Positions 48,822 through 58,724 of a stretch of 64,000 nucleotides of DNA are shown here, piece after piece. The stretch's first letter is position 1. Every line of letters starts with the position of its first letter. The stretch is taken from assembly GCF_030758295.1 (NCBI RefSeq), contig NZ_CP132335.1:1960412-2024411 (forward strand), in the 5' to 3' direction. Position numbers and translations under genes: made by a program. This DNA is from Pararhizobium sp. IMCC21322 (lineage in GTDB: Bacteria > Pseudomonadota > Alphaproteobacteria > Rhizobiales > GCA-2746425). Under the pieces are notes generated by a model that saw nothing but the letters and a program-made list of their open reading frames with translations, searched no databases and was not told where the DNA came from.

Positions 48822-49883
48822 ATGAGCGCGCCAGACCTACCACAAGGTGATTCAAAAAACGGCTCCAAAGCTGGAGCTGTGGGCTCACAGCCACATCTGC
48901 CAGTGATGTTGGCCGAAGTGTTGACGGCGCTACAGCCCGTGGCGGACGGAATTTTTGTCGACGGCACATTTGGGGCAGGTGGTTATACAACCGCTTTGCT
49001 GGAAGCAGGCGCAGCCCATGTCTACGCATTTGATCGCGATCCAACTGCGATTGCATCAGGTCAGGCATTGCTTGCCAGGTTTCCTGATCGGCTGACGCTG
49101 ATTGAAGGCCAGTTCTCAAATCTGGCTGACCATTTGCAGGCGATCCACGCTCCGGCTCCAGATGGGGTCGTGCTCGATATCGGCGTGTCTTCCATGCAGA
49201 TTGACAATGCTGAGCGGGGTTTTTCCTTTCAAAAAGATGGCCCGCTGGATATGCGCATGAGCAATTCTGGGCCAACTGCAGCTGACATTGTTAATCAGAT
49301 GTCCCATGGCGAGTTGGCCCATGTCCTGAAATTTCTGGGTGAAGAGCGACAGGCCGGACGCATTGCCAGCGCGATCTTGAAGCGCCGGGCCAAACAGCCT
49401 TTGGAAACAACGGGCGATCTGGCGGAAACGGTCACCACGATAATTCCACGCAAGGCGAAAGACCGCATCCACCCGGCCACGCGCACGTTTCAGGCTCTGC
49501 GGATTTTCGTCAATCGGGAACTTGAAGAATTGGCCATGGGCCTGTCAGGTGCCGAAGATCAACTCAAAGTCGGTGGCCGTCTGGTTATTGTCACATTCCA
49601 TTCCCTGGAAGATCGCATCGCCAAGACATTCTTCAACACCAGAAGTGAAACCCGGCTTGGAGGATCGCGCCACGCGCCGGAACTGGCTGCAATTGCGCCA
49701 CCAAGTTTTCAATTGAAATCCCGCAAGGCACTGGCCGCAAGTGATGCGGAATGCCAGGAGAACCCGCGCGCCCGCTCAGCAAAACTGCGTGTCGGCGAGC
49801 GTACGGAACACACTGCATTCGCGCTGGATATGGCCGCGCTTGGTGTGCCGTCCTTGCCCGGATTTCAGGGACTAGACCAATGA
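48822..49883 (+). CDS. rsmH: 16S rRNA (cytosine1402-N4)-methyltransferase RsmH (MraW)
   Basis: The 353-residue SAM-dependent enzyme methylates C1402 of 16S rRNA. HLPVMLAEVLTAL, VDGTFGAGGYTTALLE and LDIGVSSMQIDNAERGFSF are the conserved N-terminal blocks, and RTFQALRIFVNRELEEL and VTFHSLEDRIAKTFF the C-terminal ones. It heads the dcw cluster here; mraZ, which normally precedes it, is absent and the 194 nt between rnpB and rsmH hold no gene. The first 24 residues are a polar extension before the conserved core. It is followed 10 nt later by ftsL. Confidence 0.96.
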   Translation: MSAPDLPQGDSKNGSKAGAVGSQPHLPVMLAEVLTALQPVADGIFVDGTFGAGGYTTALLEAGAAHVYAFDRDPTAIASGQALLARFPDRLTLIEGQFSNLADHLQAIHAPAPDGVVLDIGVSSMQIDNAERGFSFQKDGPLDMRMSNSGPTAADIVNQMSHGELAHVLKFLGEERQAGRIASAILKRRAKQPLETTGDLAETVTTIIPRKAKDRIHPATRTFQALRIFVNRELEELAMGLSGAEDQLKVGGRLVIVTFHSLEDRIAKTFFNTRSETRLGGSRHAPELAAIAPPSFQLKSRKALAASDAECQENPRARSAKLRVGERTEHTAFALDMAALGVPSLPGFQGLDQ

Positions 49884-49893
49884 GGAGCAGATA

Positions 49894-50310
49894 ATGTTGC
49901 GCCATACCTGGACCTTGTTTCTCTGCCTTATGATGGTTGCCGCAGCCGCGGTCACCTATCAGATAAAGTATCAGGCCGAACTGGCAACCGAGGAGGCCAG
50001 AGACATGGTGTCCGAAATCAACGGACTGGAAGAGGATATCTCCCGCCTGAAGGCGCAGTGGAGCCTGTTGAACCAGCCCTCCAGACTGCAGGCCCTGGTG
50101 GAAAACAATGCCGAAGTGTTGCCGCTGACGCCATTGGCGCCTCATCAAATTGCCTTGCTGGATAACATTCCGGAAAGATCGCCAATGTCACTCATAGTGC
50201 CGCGCCGCAAACCATTTTCCCTCGCTTATGAGAGCAATACGCTGGCAAAACTGATCAATCAGACCAGTGAGCCAAGTCTGGCTGACCTGATTGGTTCGGA
50301 GGCACGCTGA
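49894..50310 (+). CDS. ftsL: Cell division protein FtsL
   Basis: The 138-residue protein has an N-terminal membrane segment (WTLFLCLMMVAAAAVTYQI) and a periplasmic leucine-zipper-like coiled coil (VSEINGLEEDISRLKAQWSL), followed by the NQPSRLQALVE block found in alphaproteobacterial FtsL. FtsL bridges FtsB/FtsQ to FtsI/FtsW in the divisome. Sequence conservation is low in this family, so the call rests on topology, the RLQALVE block and position between rsmH and ftsI. The stop is 1 nt before the ftsI start codon. Confidence 0.9.
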   Translation: MLRHTWTLFLCLMMVAAAAVTYQIKYQAELATEEARDMVSEINGLEEDISRLKAQWSLLNQPSRLQALVENNAEVLPLTPLAPHQIALLDNIPERSPMSLIVPRRKPFSLAYESNTLAKLINQTSEPSLADLIGSEAR

Positions 50311-50311
50311 T

Positions 50312-52063
50312 ATGGCTATTTCTGATACATTTGACGCTGCAAAGGCAAAAGTCTCGCTTCAGACTTCTGTGCAACGGCATGTCAGCTTCAAGGACACAGC
50401 AGCGGTTCAAAAAGATGATTCCCGCATGCGGCTTCTAATGGCCGTTGGGCTATTTGCTGTCATCTACGCCGTCATCGGCCTGCGCCTTGCGGGAATTGCC
50501 ATGTTCGGTGAGTTGGATGCAGGAAACCCTTACGGCTCAAGCGGTGTCTCAGCTGCAAGGCCTGATCTTCTGGACCGCAATGGCGAAGTTCTGGCAACAG
50601 ACGTTAAAACCTTTTCCATGTTCGCCGAACCAAGGCGTGTGCTGGACGCTGATGAGGTTGTGGACGGGCTTGCGACGATATTCCCGGATCTGGATTCAGA
50701 TGCCGTCCGCAAACGCATGGCCAGCGATCGCGGGTTCATGTGGTTGAAGCGCGAGATCACACAAGAACAACAGCGCGCTATCCATCGGATGGGCCTGGCA
50801 GGCGTTGACTTCCTGAACGAAAATCGCCGGTTCTACCCCGGCCGAGAAACAGCTTCTCATATTCTGGGTCATGTGAACATCGACAATGAAGGCATTGCCG
50901 GCATCGAAAAACACATTGACGGTCAAGGACTTTCTGATCTGCAGGAAGCCGGGCTGCAGATGGAACGCAATCTGGAACCGATGCGGCTTTCAACTGATCT
51001 GCGCGTGCAGCATGTGGTGCGGGATGAACTGACAAAGGCCATGGAGCGCTACAAGGCCATTGCCGCCATTGGAATCGTGCTGGATGTTAACACGGGCGAG
51101 GTTATCGCCATGTCATCACAGCCCGATTATGATCCGAATATTCCTGCGCAGGCCCTGGAAAAAGAGCGAATGAACCGGGCCACAGCCGGCGTCTTCGAGA
51201 TGGGATCTATCTTCAAGACCTTTACCACGGCCATGGCACTGGACAGCGGCAAGGTTGCCATCAACGATAACTTTGATGCGCGCCGACCGATTCGTGTGTC
51301 GCGCTACACCATCAATGATTTTCATGGCAAAAACCGGGTTTTGTCGGTTCCGGAAGTCTATATTTATTCGTCCAATATCGGCACCGCAAAAATGGCGCTG
51401 GAAGTGGGCATTGATGGTCACAAGGAATTCCTGTCGCGCCTTGGTCTGATGGACCGCCTGCGCACGGAACTTCCCGAATCAGCAGATCCGCAGTACCCAA
51501 GCAAATGGAGCCAGATCAGCGCCATGACCATTTCGTTTGGTCACGGGATCTCTGTGTCACCGATGCAGACGGCGGTTGCAGCGGCTGCCCTGGTGAATGG
51601 CGGCAAGCTCATTCCGCCGACCTTCTTCCCACGCAGCAAGGCAGAAGCTGATCAACTCGCAAAACGTGTGGTATCGCAGGAAACCAGCGATAAAATGCGT
51701 TATCTGATGCGCCTCAATGTTCTGAAAGGGTCCGGTCGGCGTGCCGAAGTTCAGGGCTACCGTCTGGGTGGTAAAACTGGAACCGCAGAAAAAGTAATCG
51801 ATGGAAAATATTCATCTACCGTTCGTTTCAACTCCTTTTTGGCCGCATTTCCCATGGATGACCCGAAATATCTGGTCTTGGTCGTGATAGATGAGCCAAA
51901 ACCGGAAAAGGAAGGAATCGGAGCGACGGCGGGACGCAATGCGGCGCCAACTCTGGCAGCAATCGTGAAGCGCGCAGCGCCCATGTTGGGTGTAATGCCG
52001 CGCATGGAAAACGATGCTGCTCTCGGCATACCGCAATACGACGTCCCAAGCCCCGCCCGCTAA
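50312..52063 (+). CDS. ftsI: Septal peptidoglycan transpeptidase FtsI (PBP3)
   Basis: FtsI crosslinks septal peptidoglycan. I choose the ATG at 50312, where GGAGG lies 9 nt upstream. The 583-residue protein has a cytoplasmic tail, one membrane helix (LLMAVGLFAVIYAVIGLRL), the pedestal domain (ARPDLLDRNGEVLATD, RRFYPGRETASHILGHVN) and the transpeptidase domain. The active-site triad of motifs is MGSIFKTFT (SxxK), YSSN and GGKTGTAEK. All key residues are intact. It is followed 16 nt later by the fused murEF. Confidence 0.97.
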   Translation: MAISDTFDAAKAKVSLQTSVQRHVSFKDTAAVQKDDSRMRLLMAVGLFAVIYAVIGLRLAGIAMFGELDAGNPYGSSGVSAARPDLLDRNGEVLATDVKTFSMFAEPRRVLDADEVVDGLATIFPDLDSDAVRKRMASDRGFMWLKREITQEQQRAIHRMGLAGVDFLNENRRFYPGRETASHILGHVNIDNEGIAGIEKHIDGQGLSDLQEAGLQMERNLEPMRLSTDLRVQHVVRDELTKAMERYKAIAAIGIVLDVNTGEVIAMSSQPDYDPNIPAQALEKERMNRATAGVFEMGSIFKTFTTAMALDSGKVAINDNFDARRPIRVSRYTINDFHGKNRVLSVPEVYIYSSNIGTAKMALEVGIDGHKEFLSRLGLMDRLRTELPESADPQYPSKWSQISAMTISFGHGISVSPMQTAVAAAALVNGGKLIPPTFFPRSKAEADQLAKRVVSQETSDKMRYLMRLNVLKGSGRRAEVQGYRLGGKTGTAEKVIDGKYSSTVRFNSFLAAFPMDDPKYLVLVVIDEPKPEKEGIGATAGRNAAPTLAAIVKRAAPMLGVMPRMENDAALGIPQYDVPSPAR

Positions 52064-52079
52064 CAGGAATTTACCCCTT

Positions 52080-55079
52080 ATGATGCGCCTTGGAGATTTG
52101 CTGAAACTGGATGCACAGGACCGTGATGCGTTAATTCGTGCCAGTCTGTCTCCGGAAATGGAAACTCAACGGATTACCGGCCTCAGCGCCGATAGTCGCA
52201 AAGTTCAGCGTGGCAATCTGTTTGTTGCCATGGCCGGCGAGCACACAAACGGCGCTGCCTTCATTGCTGATGCCATTCAGGCAGGGGCCGTGGCTGTCCT
52301 GACTGATGAAACGGTTGATATTGATCCGGCCACCATGCCGGTTCCCCATATTCATTCCAGTAACCCGCGTCGGGCTTTGGCCCTTCTGGCAGCCCGCTTC
52401 TTTCCGCGGCAGCCCAGCACAATTGTTGCCATTACGGGTACAGCTGGAAAAACATCCGTCGCAAACTTCGCGGCGCAGATATTCCAGAGCGCGGGATTGC
52501 GTTCGGCCAGTATCGGCACATTGGGCGTGATCGTGGACGGGCAGGTCAATTATGGCGGCCTGACGACACCCGATCCCGTTTCCCTGCATAAGACACTCGA
52601 CCGTCTGGCACGTGAAGGCGTCAACCATCTGGCTCTGGAGGCTTCCAGCCATGGGCTCGACCAGCATCGGCTGGATGGGGTGCGGCTGACCGCCGGTGCA
52701 TTTACCAATCTTGGCCGGGATCACATGGATTATCATGCGACCGAAGAAGATTATTTTGCTGCCAAGGCCCGTCTCACAACTGAACTTTTGCCCAAAGGCG
52801 CGCCCTTCGTTGTGAATATCAATGCGCCTTGGGGTAACAGGGCTGCCGAACTGGCGGACAGCGCACAATTGCGCGTCATGCGGTTGGGCCAGGACATCAC
52901 TTTGACAAATCGCACGGTTCAGGATGGAAAATCAGGTCCCGAGCAGAGCCTCACGGTTGGTTTTTTCGGGCAGGAGCGACAAGTGACCCTGCCACTGCCC
53001 GGCGCCTTTCAGGTGGACAACGCTCTGATGGCTGCGGGCCTTGCGATCTCCTGTAAACTGGACCCGGATGCCGTGTTGAGTTCGCTTGGAAAACTGAAGG
53101 GCGTATCGGGCCGGTTGGAACCTGTGAACATGCAGGGCATACCGGGGCAGATTTTTGTCGATTATGCCCATAAGCCGGACGCATTGCGCTCGACCCTGGA
53201 AGCCTTGCGGCCCTATCCGAAGCGTCTTTTGATGGTCATTGTTGGGGCTGGCGGTGATAGGGATCAAGGAAAACGCCCGCTTATGGGTGCAGCTGCCCAT
53301 GAGGTTGCAGATCTGGTTATCGTGACCGACGACAATCCTCGAAGCGAGAATCCCGCGCAAATCCGCAGTGAAGTTCTGGCAACTGCGCCAAGAGCCATTG
53401 AAATTGCAGACCGTCGCGAGGCCATTCAAAGAGCCGTTTCCATTATGACAGCCGACGATGTTTTGGTTGTTGCTGGCAAAGGGCATGAACAAGGTCAGAT
53501 CATCGGCGATGAGGTCATGCCATTTTCCGATCATCAGGAAATTGCTCAGGCACTTGCTGATCGTAAAGCCAGCCAAAGCAAAGTGACTTATAAACAGCAG
53601 GCGCCGCAGGGCGCACCGCTTTGGACCTTTGCAGAACTGGAAGCAACCATGGGCGGTCGTTTGTTCGGCTCCCAGCCCAAAGCGGTCTATGGCGTCTCCA
53701 TCGACAGTCGCACCACGCAGCCGGGGGATCTGTTCTTTGCAATCAAGGGCGACAATTTTGATGGCCATGAATTTGTAACAAAATCATTCCGGCAAGGCGC
53801 GTCGCTGGCGATTGTCAGTGAAGACAAGCTTCCTGCTCTTGGCCGCACCGCAGGTCCGTTTCTGGTGGTCGCAGATGTGTTGGCAGCACTCCAGAAGCTT
53901 GGCATGGCTGCGCGTGCACGTTCAGAAGCCCGCATCGTGGCCGTGACCGGTAGCGTTGGTAAAACAAGTACCAAGGAATTGCTGGCAACCGGTCTGTCTG
54001 CCGAGGGAGGGGTTCACGCTTCCATCAAAAGCTTCAACAATCATTGGGGCGTGCCATTGTCATTGGCAAGGATGCCGCTGGATGCGGAATTTGGTGTCTT
54101 TGAAATCGGCATGAACCATGCCGGTGAAATTGAACCCCTGGTCAAAATGGTGCGCCCGCATGTGGCCATAGTCACCACCATTGCGCCCGTCCATCTGGAG
54201 TTCTTCGACAGTGTGGACGGTATTGCAGCTGCCAAAGCTGAAATCTTCGCAGGGCTGGAATCTGGCGGAACCGCCATTTTGAACAGCGACAATTCCTATT
54301 TCGATTTCCTGAAGGGCGAAGCCGAGACAGCCTGGGCAGGGCGTGTCATCAGTTTTGGCTCCGGCAGCGCTGCTGAAGCAAGACTGGTCGATTTTGCGCT
54401 TTCAGACGCCGGGTCCCTTGTTGTTGCAAGTATTGCCGGTCAGGAACTGACTTTTGCACTGCCCACAAGCGGACGGTATCTGGCTGAAAACACCATGGCC
54501 GTTCTGGCCACTGCAGATGCTTTGGGCGTCAATATTGAGCGGGTGGCAGATGCACTGTCCGGTTTCAGACTGATGGACGGACGCGGTGCCAGAGAGATGC
54601 TGCCTCTGCAATCAGGCGGCTACACATTGATTGACGAGAGCTACAACGCAAATCCCGCCAGCATGTCCGCATCCATCGGAATGTTGGGTGATTTGAAAAC
54701 CAACGGCCGCAAGATCGTGGTTATGGGTGACATGCTGGAACTGGGAAGCGATGCTCCGCAACTCCATGCCGAATTGAACGCTGCAATTGCAGCCACCGAT
54801 ATTGACCGCGTTCTTCTGTGTGGTCCGCAGATGAAAACATTGTGGGATTTGTTACCGGAGCCGCGAAAAGCCATTTATGCAGCGACGTCACGTGATCTCA
54901 TGGCACCGCTTCTGGCAGAGATTGCCAGTGGCGATGTTGTCATGGTGAAGGGGTCGCTGGGCATGGTCATGAGTACATTGGTAGAAACACTCAAGCGCAT
55001 TCACGCGCCACTACAGTCAGCAGAACCTGATGTCGCTCAAGATCAAGCGACGCATTCTGACACATATGAGGGCGCGTAA
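52080..55079 (+). CDS. murEF: MurE-MurF fusion: UDP-MurNAc-tripeptide synthetase and MurNAc-pentapeptide synthetase in one chain
   Basis: A single 999-residue frame without internal stop covers two ligases. The MurE half (about 1-490) has SADSRKVQRGNLFVAM, the P-loop GTAGKTS (about 120-126) and DNPR (about 419-422), the motif for meso-diaminopimelate. After a linker of roughly 25 residues (ASQSKVTYKQQAPQGA) the MurF half (about 510-999) has SIDSRTTQPGDLFFAI, the P-loop GSVGKTS (about 624-630), ESYNANPASMSAS and KGSLGM. Together they add meso-DAP and then D-Ala-D-Ala to UDP-MurNAc-dipeptide. Both halves look catalytically complete. Start 52080 or the next ATG is possible. Confidence 0.95.
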   Translation: MMRLGDLLKLDAQDRDALIRASLSPEMETQRITGLSADSRKVQRGNLFVAMAGEHTNGAAFIADAIQAGAVAVLTDETVDIDPATMPVPHIHSSNPRRALALLAARFFPRQPSTIVAITGTAGKTSVANFAAQIFQSAGLRSASIGTLGVIVDGQVNYGGLTTPDPVSLHKTLDRLAREGVNHLALEASSHGLDQHRLDGVRLTAGAFTNLGRDHMDYHATEEDYFAAKARLTTELLPKGAPFVVNINAPWGNRAAELADSAQLRVMRLGQDITLTNRTVQDGKSGPEQSLTVGFFGQERQVTLPLPGAFQVDNALMAAGLAISCKLDPDAVLSSLGKLKGVSGRLEPVNMQGIPGQIFVDYAHKPDALRSTLEALRPYPKRLLMVIVGAGGDRDQGKRPLMGAAAHEVADLVIVTDDNPRSENPAQIRSEVLATAPRAIEIADRREAIQRAVSIMTADDVLVVAGKGHEQGQIIGDEVMPFSDHQEIAQALADRKASQSKVTYKQQAPQGAPLWTFAELEATMGGRLFGSQPKAVYGVSIDSRTTQPGDLFFAIKGDNFDGHEFVTKSFRQGASLAIVSEDKLPALGRTAGPFLVVADVLAALQKLGMAARARSEARIVAVTGSVGKTSTKELLATGLSAEGGVHASIKSFNNHWGVPLSLARMPLDAEFGVFEIGMNHAGEIEPLVKMVRPHVAIVTTIAPVHLEFFDSVDGIAAAKAEIFAGLESGGTAILNSDNSYFDFLKGEAETAWAGRVISFGSGSAAEARLVDFALSDAGSLVVASIAGQELTFALPTSGRYLAENTMAVLATADALGVNIERVADALSGFRLMDGRGAREMLPLQSGGYTLIDESYNANPASMSASIGMLGDLKTNGRKIVVMGDMLELGSDAPQLHAELNAAIAATDIDRVLLCGPQMKTLWDLLPEPRKAIYAATSRDLMAPLLAEIASGDVVMVKGSLGMVMSTLVETLKRIHAPLQSAEPDVAQDQATHSDTYEGA

Positions 55080-55085
55080 AGACTT

Positions 55086-56168
55086 ATGCTATATTTTCTG
55101 AGCCAGACTGCAGACGTACTTCCGGTCTTCAACCTGTTCCGCTACATCACCGTTCGCACAGGCGGCGCCATGATGACGGCGATGCTGCTGGTGTTTCTGT
55201 TTGGTCCTTTGATCATCAATTGGTTGCGCAGCCGTCAGGGCAAGGGGCAACCTATCCGCTCTGATGGTCCCGTTACTCACATGGTGAAACAGGGCACCCC
55301 AACCATGGGTGGACTTATTATTCTGCTGGCTTTGATCAGCAGCACGCTTCTTTGGGCCAATCTGACAAGTCCATATGTCTGGATCGTCCTTCTGGTTACG
55401 ATCGCCTTTGGAGCCATTGGATTTTACGATGATTACCTGAAAGTCACACAGGCCTCCCACAAGGGGTTTTCGGGCAAGGCACGTTTGACACTGGAAGCGG
55501 TGATTGCCGCGCTGGCGGGCTATGCAGTGATGACGATTGGCGAACAGCCGTTCTCCAGTTCCCTGACCTTTCCGTTTTTCAAGGATCTGATTTGGAATCT
55601 TGGCTGGTTTTTCATCCCGTTTTCAATCTGCGTCATTGTTGGCGCTGGCAACGCGGTGAACTTGACCGATGGGCTGGATGGTCTGGCCATTGTCCCCGTT
55701 ATGATTGCGTCCGGCAGTTTTGGCATTATTGCCTATCTGTCAGGTAACGCCCTGTTTGCGGACTATCTGCAAATCCACCATGTTTTGGGATCAGGCGAGT
55801 TGGCGGTTTTGTGTGGTGCATTGATAGGGGCCGGGCTCGGCTTTTTGTGGTTCAACGCGCCGCCCGCCGCCATTTTCATGGGCGATACCGGATCATTGGC
55901 CATGGGCGGTATGATCGGTGCCATTGCTGTTTCCACCAAGCACGAGATTGTTCTGGCCATCATCGGCGGTTTGTTCGTTCTGGAAGCAATGTCGGTGATC
56001 ATCCAGGTCGCTTCCTTCAAATTGACCGGGAAACGCGTTTTCCGCATGGCGCCCATCCACCATCATTTTGAACAAATGGGATGGACTGAGCCGCAAGTTG
56101 TGATTCGCTTCTGGATCATCGCTGTGGTTCTGGCGTTGATCGGCCTCTCCACCTTGAAGTTGAGATAG
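55086..56168 (+). CDS. mraY: Phospho-MurNAc-pentapeptide translocase
   Basis: MraY transfers phospho-MurNAc-pentapeptide to undecaprenyl phosphate, making lipid I. The 360-residue, ten-helix protein shows [13 protein letters not shown] near residue 75, [20 protein letters not shown] with catalytic Asp residues, [23 protein letters not shown] and the HHHFEQMGW histidines. It follows murEF by 6 nt and precedes murD by 4 nt. Everything is as expected for the family. Confidence 0.97.
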   Translation: MLYFLSQTADVLPVFNLFRYITVRTGGAMMTAMLLVFLFGPLIINWLRSRQGKGQPIRSDGPVTHMVKQGTPTMGGLIILLALISSTLLWANLTSPYVWIVLLVTIAFGAIGFYDDYLKVTQASHKGFSGKARLTLEAVIAALAGYAVMTIGEQPFSSSLTFPFFKDLIWNLGWFFIPFSICVIVGAGNAVNLTDGLDGLAIVPVMIASGSFGIIAYLSGNALFADYLQIHHVLGSGELAVLCGALIGAGLGFLWFNAPPAAIFMGDTGSLAMGGMIGAIAVSTKHEIVLAIIGGLFVLEAMSVIIQVASFKLTGKRVFRMAPIHHHFEQMGWTEPQVVIRFWIIAVVLALIGLSTLKLR

Positions 56169-56172
56169 CTGT

Positions 56173-57576
56173 ATGATTCCAATCACCACACTAGCTGGCA
56201 AGCGGGTTGCCGTTTTCGGTTTGGGCGGCTCAGGCCTCTCGACTGCAAGCGCACTTGCGGCTGGAAGTGCTGATGTTCTGGTTTGGGATGATAATGACGG
56301 CCGGGTAAAGGCTGCCGAAGATGCCGGCCTCAAAGCCCAGAATCTGCGCCATGTTGATTTTTCAACGCTGGATGCATTGGTACTGGCTCCAGGTGTTCCG
56401 CTCACGCATCCGCAACCACATTGGACAGTCGACCTGGCGAATGCCGCCGGGGTCGAGATTATTGGCGATATAGAATTGTTCTGCCGGGAGCGGGCCGCCC
56501 TTGCCCCGGGCTGTCCTTTTGTCGCGATTACCGGAACCAACGGTAAATCCACGACCACGGCCCTCATTGCCCATATCCTGAAACAGGCTGACCGGTCGGT
56601 CGAAATGGGCGGGAATATCGGAACGGCTATTCTGTCGCTGAAATCAGCGGCTCCTGGCCGCATTCATGTCGTCGAATGTTCAAGCTACCAGATTGATCTT
56701 GCACCAAGCCTTGCACCTTCTGTGGGGATTTTGCTGAATATCAGCCCGGATCATCTTGACCGCCACGGCACAATTGAAAATTACGCTGCGATCAAAGCCC
56801 GGCTGATCACCAACTCAGATGCGGCTATTGTAGGCACGGATGATCGTTTCAGCGCGAAAGTTGCAGATAATGTGGAAGCGTCTTCCCGCGAACTGACCCG
56901 CATTGGAATTCGCAATCCTGTTTCCCGCGGCCTCATGTTGCGGGCTGGCTGGCTGTTGGAAACGGTCGATGGCACCGAACAAAAGCTGTTTGCGCTAAAC
57001 AAAGCACCCAATTTGCGCGGTGCGCATAATGCACAAAATGCTGCCGCTGCCTTTGCCGCTTGCCGCTACTGCGGCTTGAAAGATGCAGAAATAGTGTCGG
57101 GGCTGGAATCATTCCCTGGCCTGGTTCACCGTATGGAGACAATTGCCCAGGAAGGCAGAGTTCGCCTGGTCAATGACACAAAGGCAACCAATGCCGACGC
57201 GGCGGAACGCGCCTTGCTGAGCTTCGATCATATTTACTGGATTGCAGGCGGCGTTCCCAAATCCGGCGGCATTGCCGGTCTGGCAGACCATTTCCCGCGC
57301 ATCGCCAAAGCCTATCTGATCGGCGAGGCACGTGATGAGTTCGCGGCTACTTTGAACGGCTATGTGCCAGCGGAACTGTTCGACAGCCTTGAAGAGGCAA
57401 CAGCTGCCGCAATTAAAGATGCGCGCAACGACACGGCCGCCGACATCACGGTTTTGCTGTCACCGGCCTGTGCCAGTTTTGATCAGTTTTCCAATTTCGA
57501 ACAACGCGGCGAGGCGTTTCGCGCCGCTGTGTTCAGTAACCTTTCGCGTAACGAAATGCATGGGGATCAATCATGA
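56173..57576 (+). CDS. murD: UDP-N-acetylmuramoylalanine-D-glutamate ligase
   Basis: MurD adds D-glutamate to UDP-MurNAc-L-Ala. The 467-residue protein has the N-terminal nucleotide-like fold (VAVFGLGGSGLSTASALAAG), the P-loop ITGTNGKSTTTALI, SSYQIDLAPSLAPS and NDTKATNADAAERAL, and the late LLSPACASFDQFSNFEQRG block. These match alphaproteobacterial MurD. Its stop overlaps the ftsW start by 4 nt (ATGA), suggesting coupled translation. The protein is complete. Confidence 0.97.
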   Translation: MIPITTLAGKRVAVFGLGGSGLSTASALAAGSADVLVWDDNDGRVKAAEDAGLKAQNLRHVDFSTLDALVLAPGVPLTHPQPHWTVDLANAAGVEIIGDIELFCRERAALAPGCPFVAITGTNGKSTTTALIAHILKQADRSVEMGGNIGTAILSLKSAAPGRIHVVECSSYQIDLAPSLAPSVGILLNISPDHLDRHGTIENYAAIKARLITNSDAAIVGTDDRFSAKVADNVEASSRELTRIGIRNPVSRGLMLRAGWLLETVDGTEQKLFALNKAPNLRGAHNAQNAAAAFAACRYCGLKDAEIVSGLESFPGLVHRMETIAQEGRVRLVNDTKATNADAAERALLSFDHIYWIAGGVPKSGGIAGLADHFPRIAKAYLIGEARDEFAATLNGYVPAELFDSLEEATAAAIKDARNDTAADITVLLSPACASFDQFSNFEQRGEAFRAAVFSNLSRNEMHGDQS

Positions 57577-58724
57577 AAGTCTCACGCGCTGACAGAAGCA
57601 GCTTCGCCCATTGGTGGTGGACCGTAGACCGCTATCTTTTGGCGGCCTTGTTGACCCTTATGATTTCGGGCGTTGTCCTGTCATTTGCCGCCAGCCCTCC
57701 CATTGCGGAACGCTTGGGGTTGGACAGCTATCATTTTGTATTCCGCCACATCCTGTTTGCGGTGCCCGCAGTCTTGTTGTTGATCGGCATATCTTTCCTG
57801 AATGAACGTCAGGTGCGTCGCCTTGCCATGCTTCTTTTGGTGGGTGGGCTTGTGTTGATGGTAGCAACGCTGCTTGTGGGCTTTGAAGCCAAGGGCGCAC
57901 GTCGTTGGATTTCCATTGCAGGCTTCTCCATTCAGCCCTCCGAATTCGTAAAACCGGGGTTCGTCGTGATCTGCGCCTGGTTGTTTTCGGAAGGGTCCAA
58001 ACGCCCGGATATTCACGGCCATGCCATCGCTGTAGGCCTGTTGGTGCTGGTCTGCAGCCTGCTTATTCTACAACCGGATTTCGGGCAGACAATGTTGGTC
58101 GCCATGGTCTGGAGCGGAATCTTCTTTCTCGCGGGAATGCCATGGTTCTTTATCATTGGCTTGGCACTTCTCAGCGTTGCTGGAATTTTCACAGCTTACA
58201 CTATGATTCCTCACGTTGCGGGCCGTATTGATCGGTTTTTGAACCCGGAAGGCGGCGACACATTTCAGGTCGATACAGCGCTGGAATCCTTCACCCGTGG
58301 CGGCTGGTTCGGGCGCGGACCGGGGGAGGGCACAGTGAAAAACATTCTGCCCGATTCCCATACTGATTTTATTTTCGCGGTGGCAGCGGAGGAATACGGC
58401 ATTATCATTTGTCTGGTTTTGCTGGCGCTTTTCACCTTTGTGGTCATGCGCGGCTTTTCGCATGCGTTGAAAGAGCATAATGCGTTTACCCGTCTTGCGA
58501 CCTCAGGTCTGATCGCTTTGTTCGGCGTGCAGTCGGTTATCAATATGGCGGTCAATCTGCATTTGATGCCGTCCAAAGGCATGACATTGCCGTTTGTATC
58601 CTATGGCGGTTCTTCCATGATGGCAGTTGCGATTGGCATGGGTATGGTGTTGGCATTGACCAGAAAACGCCTTGATACAAGTCGCTTGGTCTTTCACTCT
58701 GGCCTCGAGTTGCGCCATGCCTAA
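57573..58724 (+). CDS. ftsW: Septal peptidoglycan polymerase FtsW (SEDS family)
   Basis: FtsW polymerises lipid II at the septum together with FtsI. The 383-residue protein has about ten membrane segments. RRWISIAGFSIQPSEFVKPG contains the conserved polar loop, and GRGPGEGTVKNILPDSHTDFIFAVAAEEYG carries the catalytic Asp region (split near residues 248-277). MPSKGMTLPFVSYGGSSM is the C-terminal signature. It overlaps murD by 4 nt and murG by 8 nt. Confidence 0.97.
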   Translation: MKVSRADRSSFAHWWWTVDRYLLAALLTLMISGVVLSFAASPPIAERLGLDSYHFVFRHILFAVPAVLLLIGISFLNERQVRRLAMLLLVGGLVLMVATLLVGFEAKGARRWISIAGFSIQPSEFVKPGFVVICAWLFSEGSKRPDIHGHAIAVGLLVLVCSLLILQPDFGQTMLVAMVWSGIFFLAGMPWFFIIGLALLSVAGIFTAYTMIPHVAGRIDRFLNPEGGDTFQVDTALESFTRGGWFGRGPGEGTVKNILPDSHTDFIFAVAAEEYGIIICLVLLALFTFVVMRGFSHALKEHNAFTRLATSGLIALFGVQSVINMAVNLHLMPSKGMTLPFVSYGGSSMMAVAIGMGMVLALTRKRLDTSRLVFHSGLELRHA

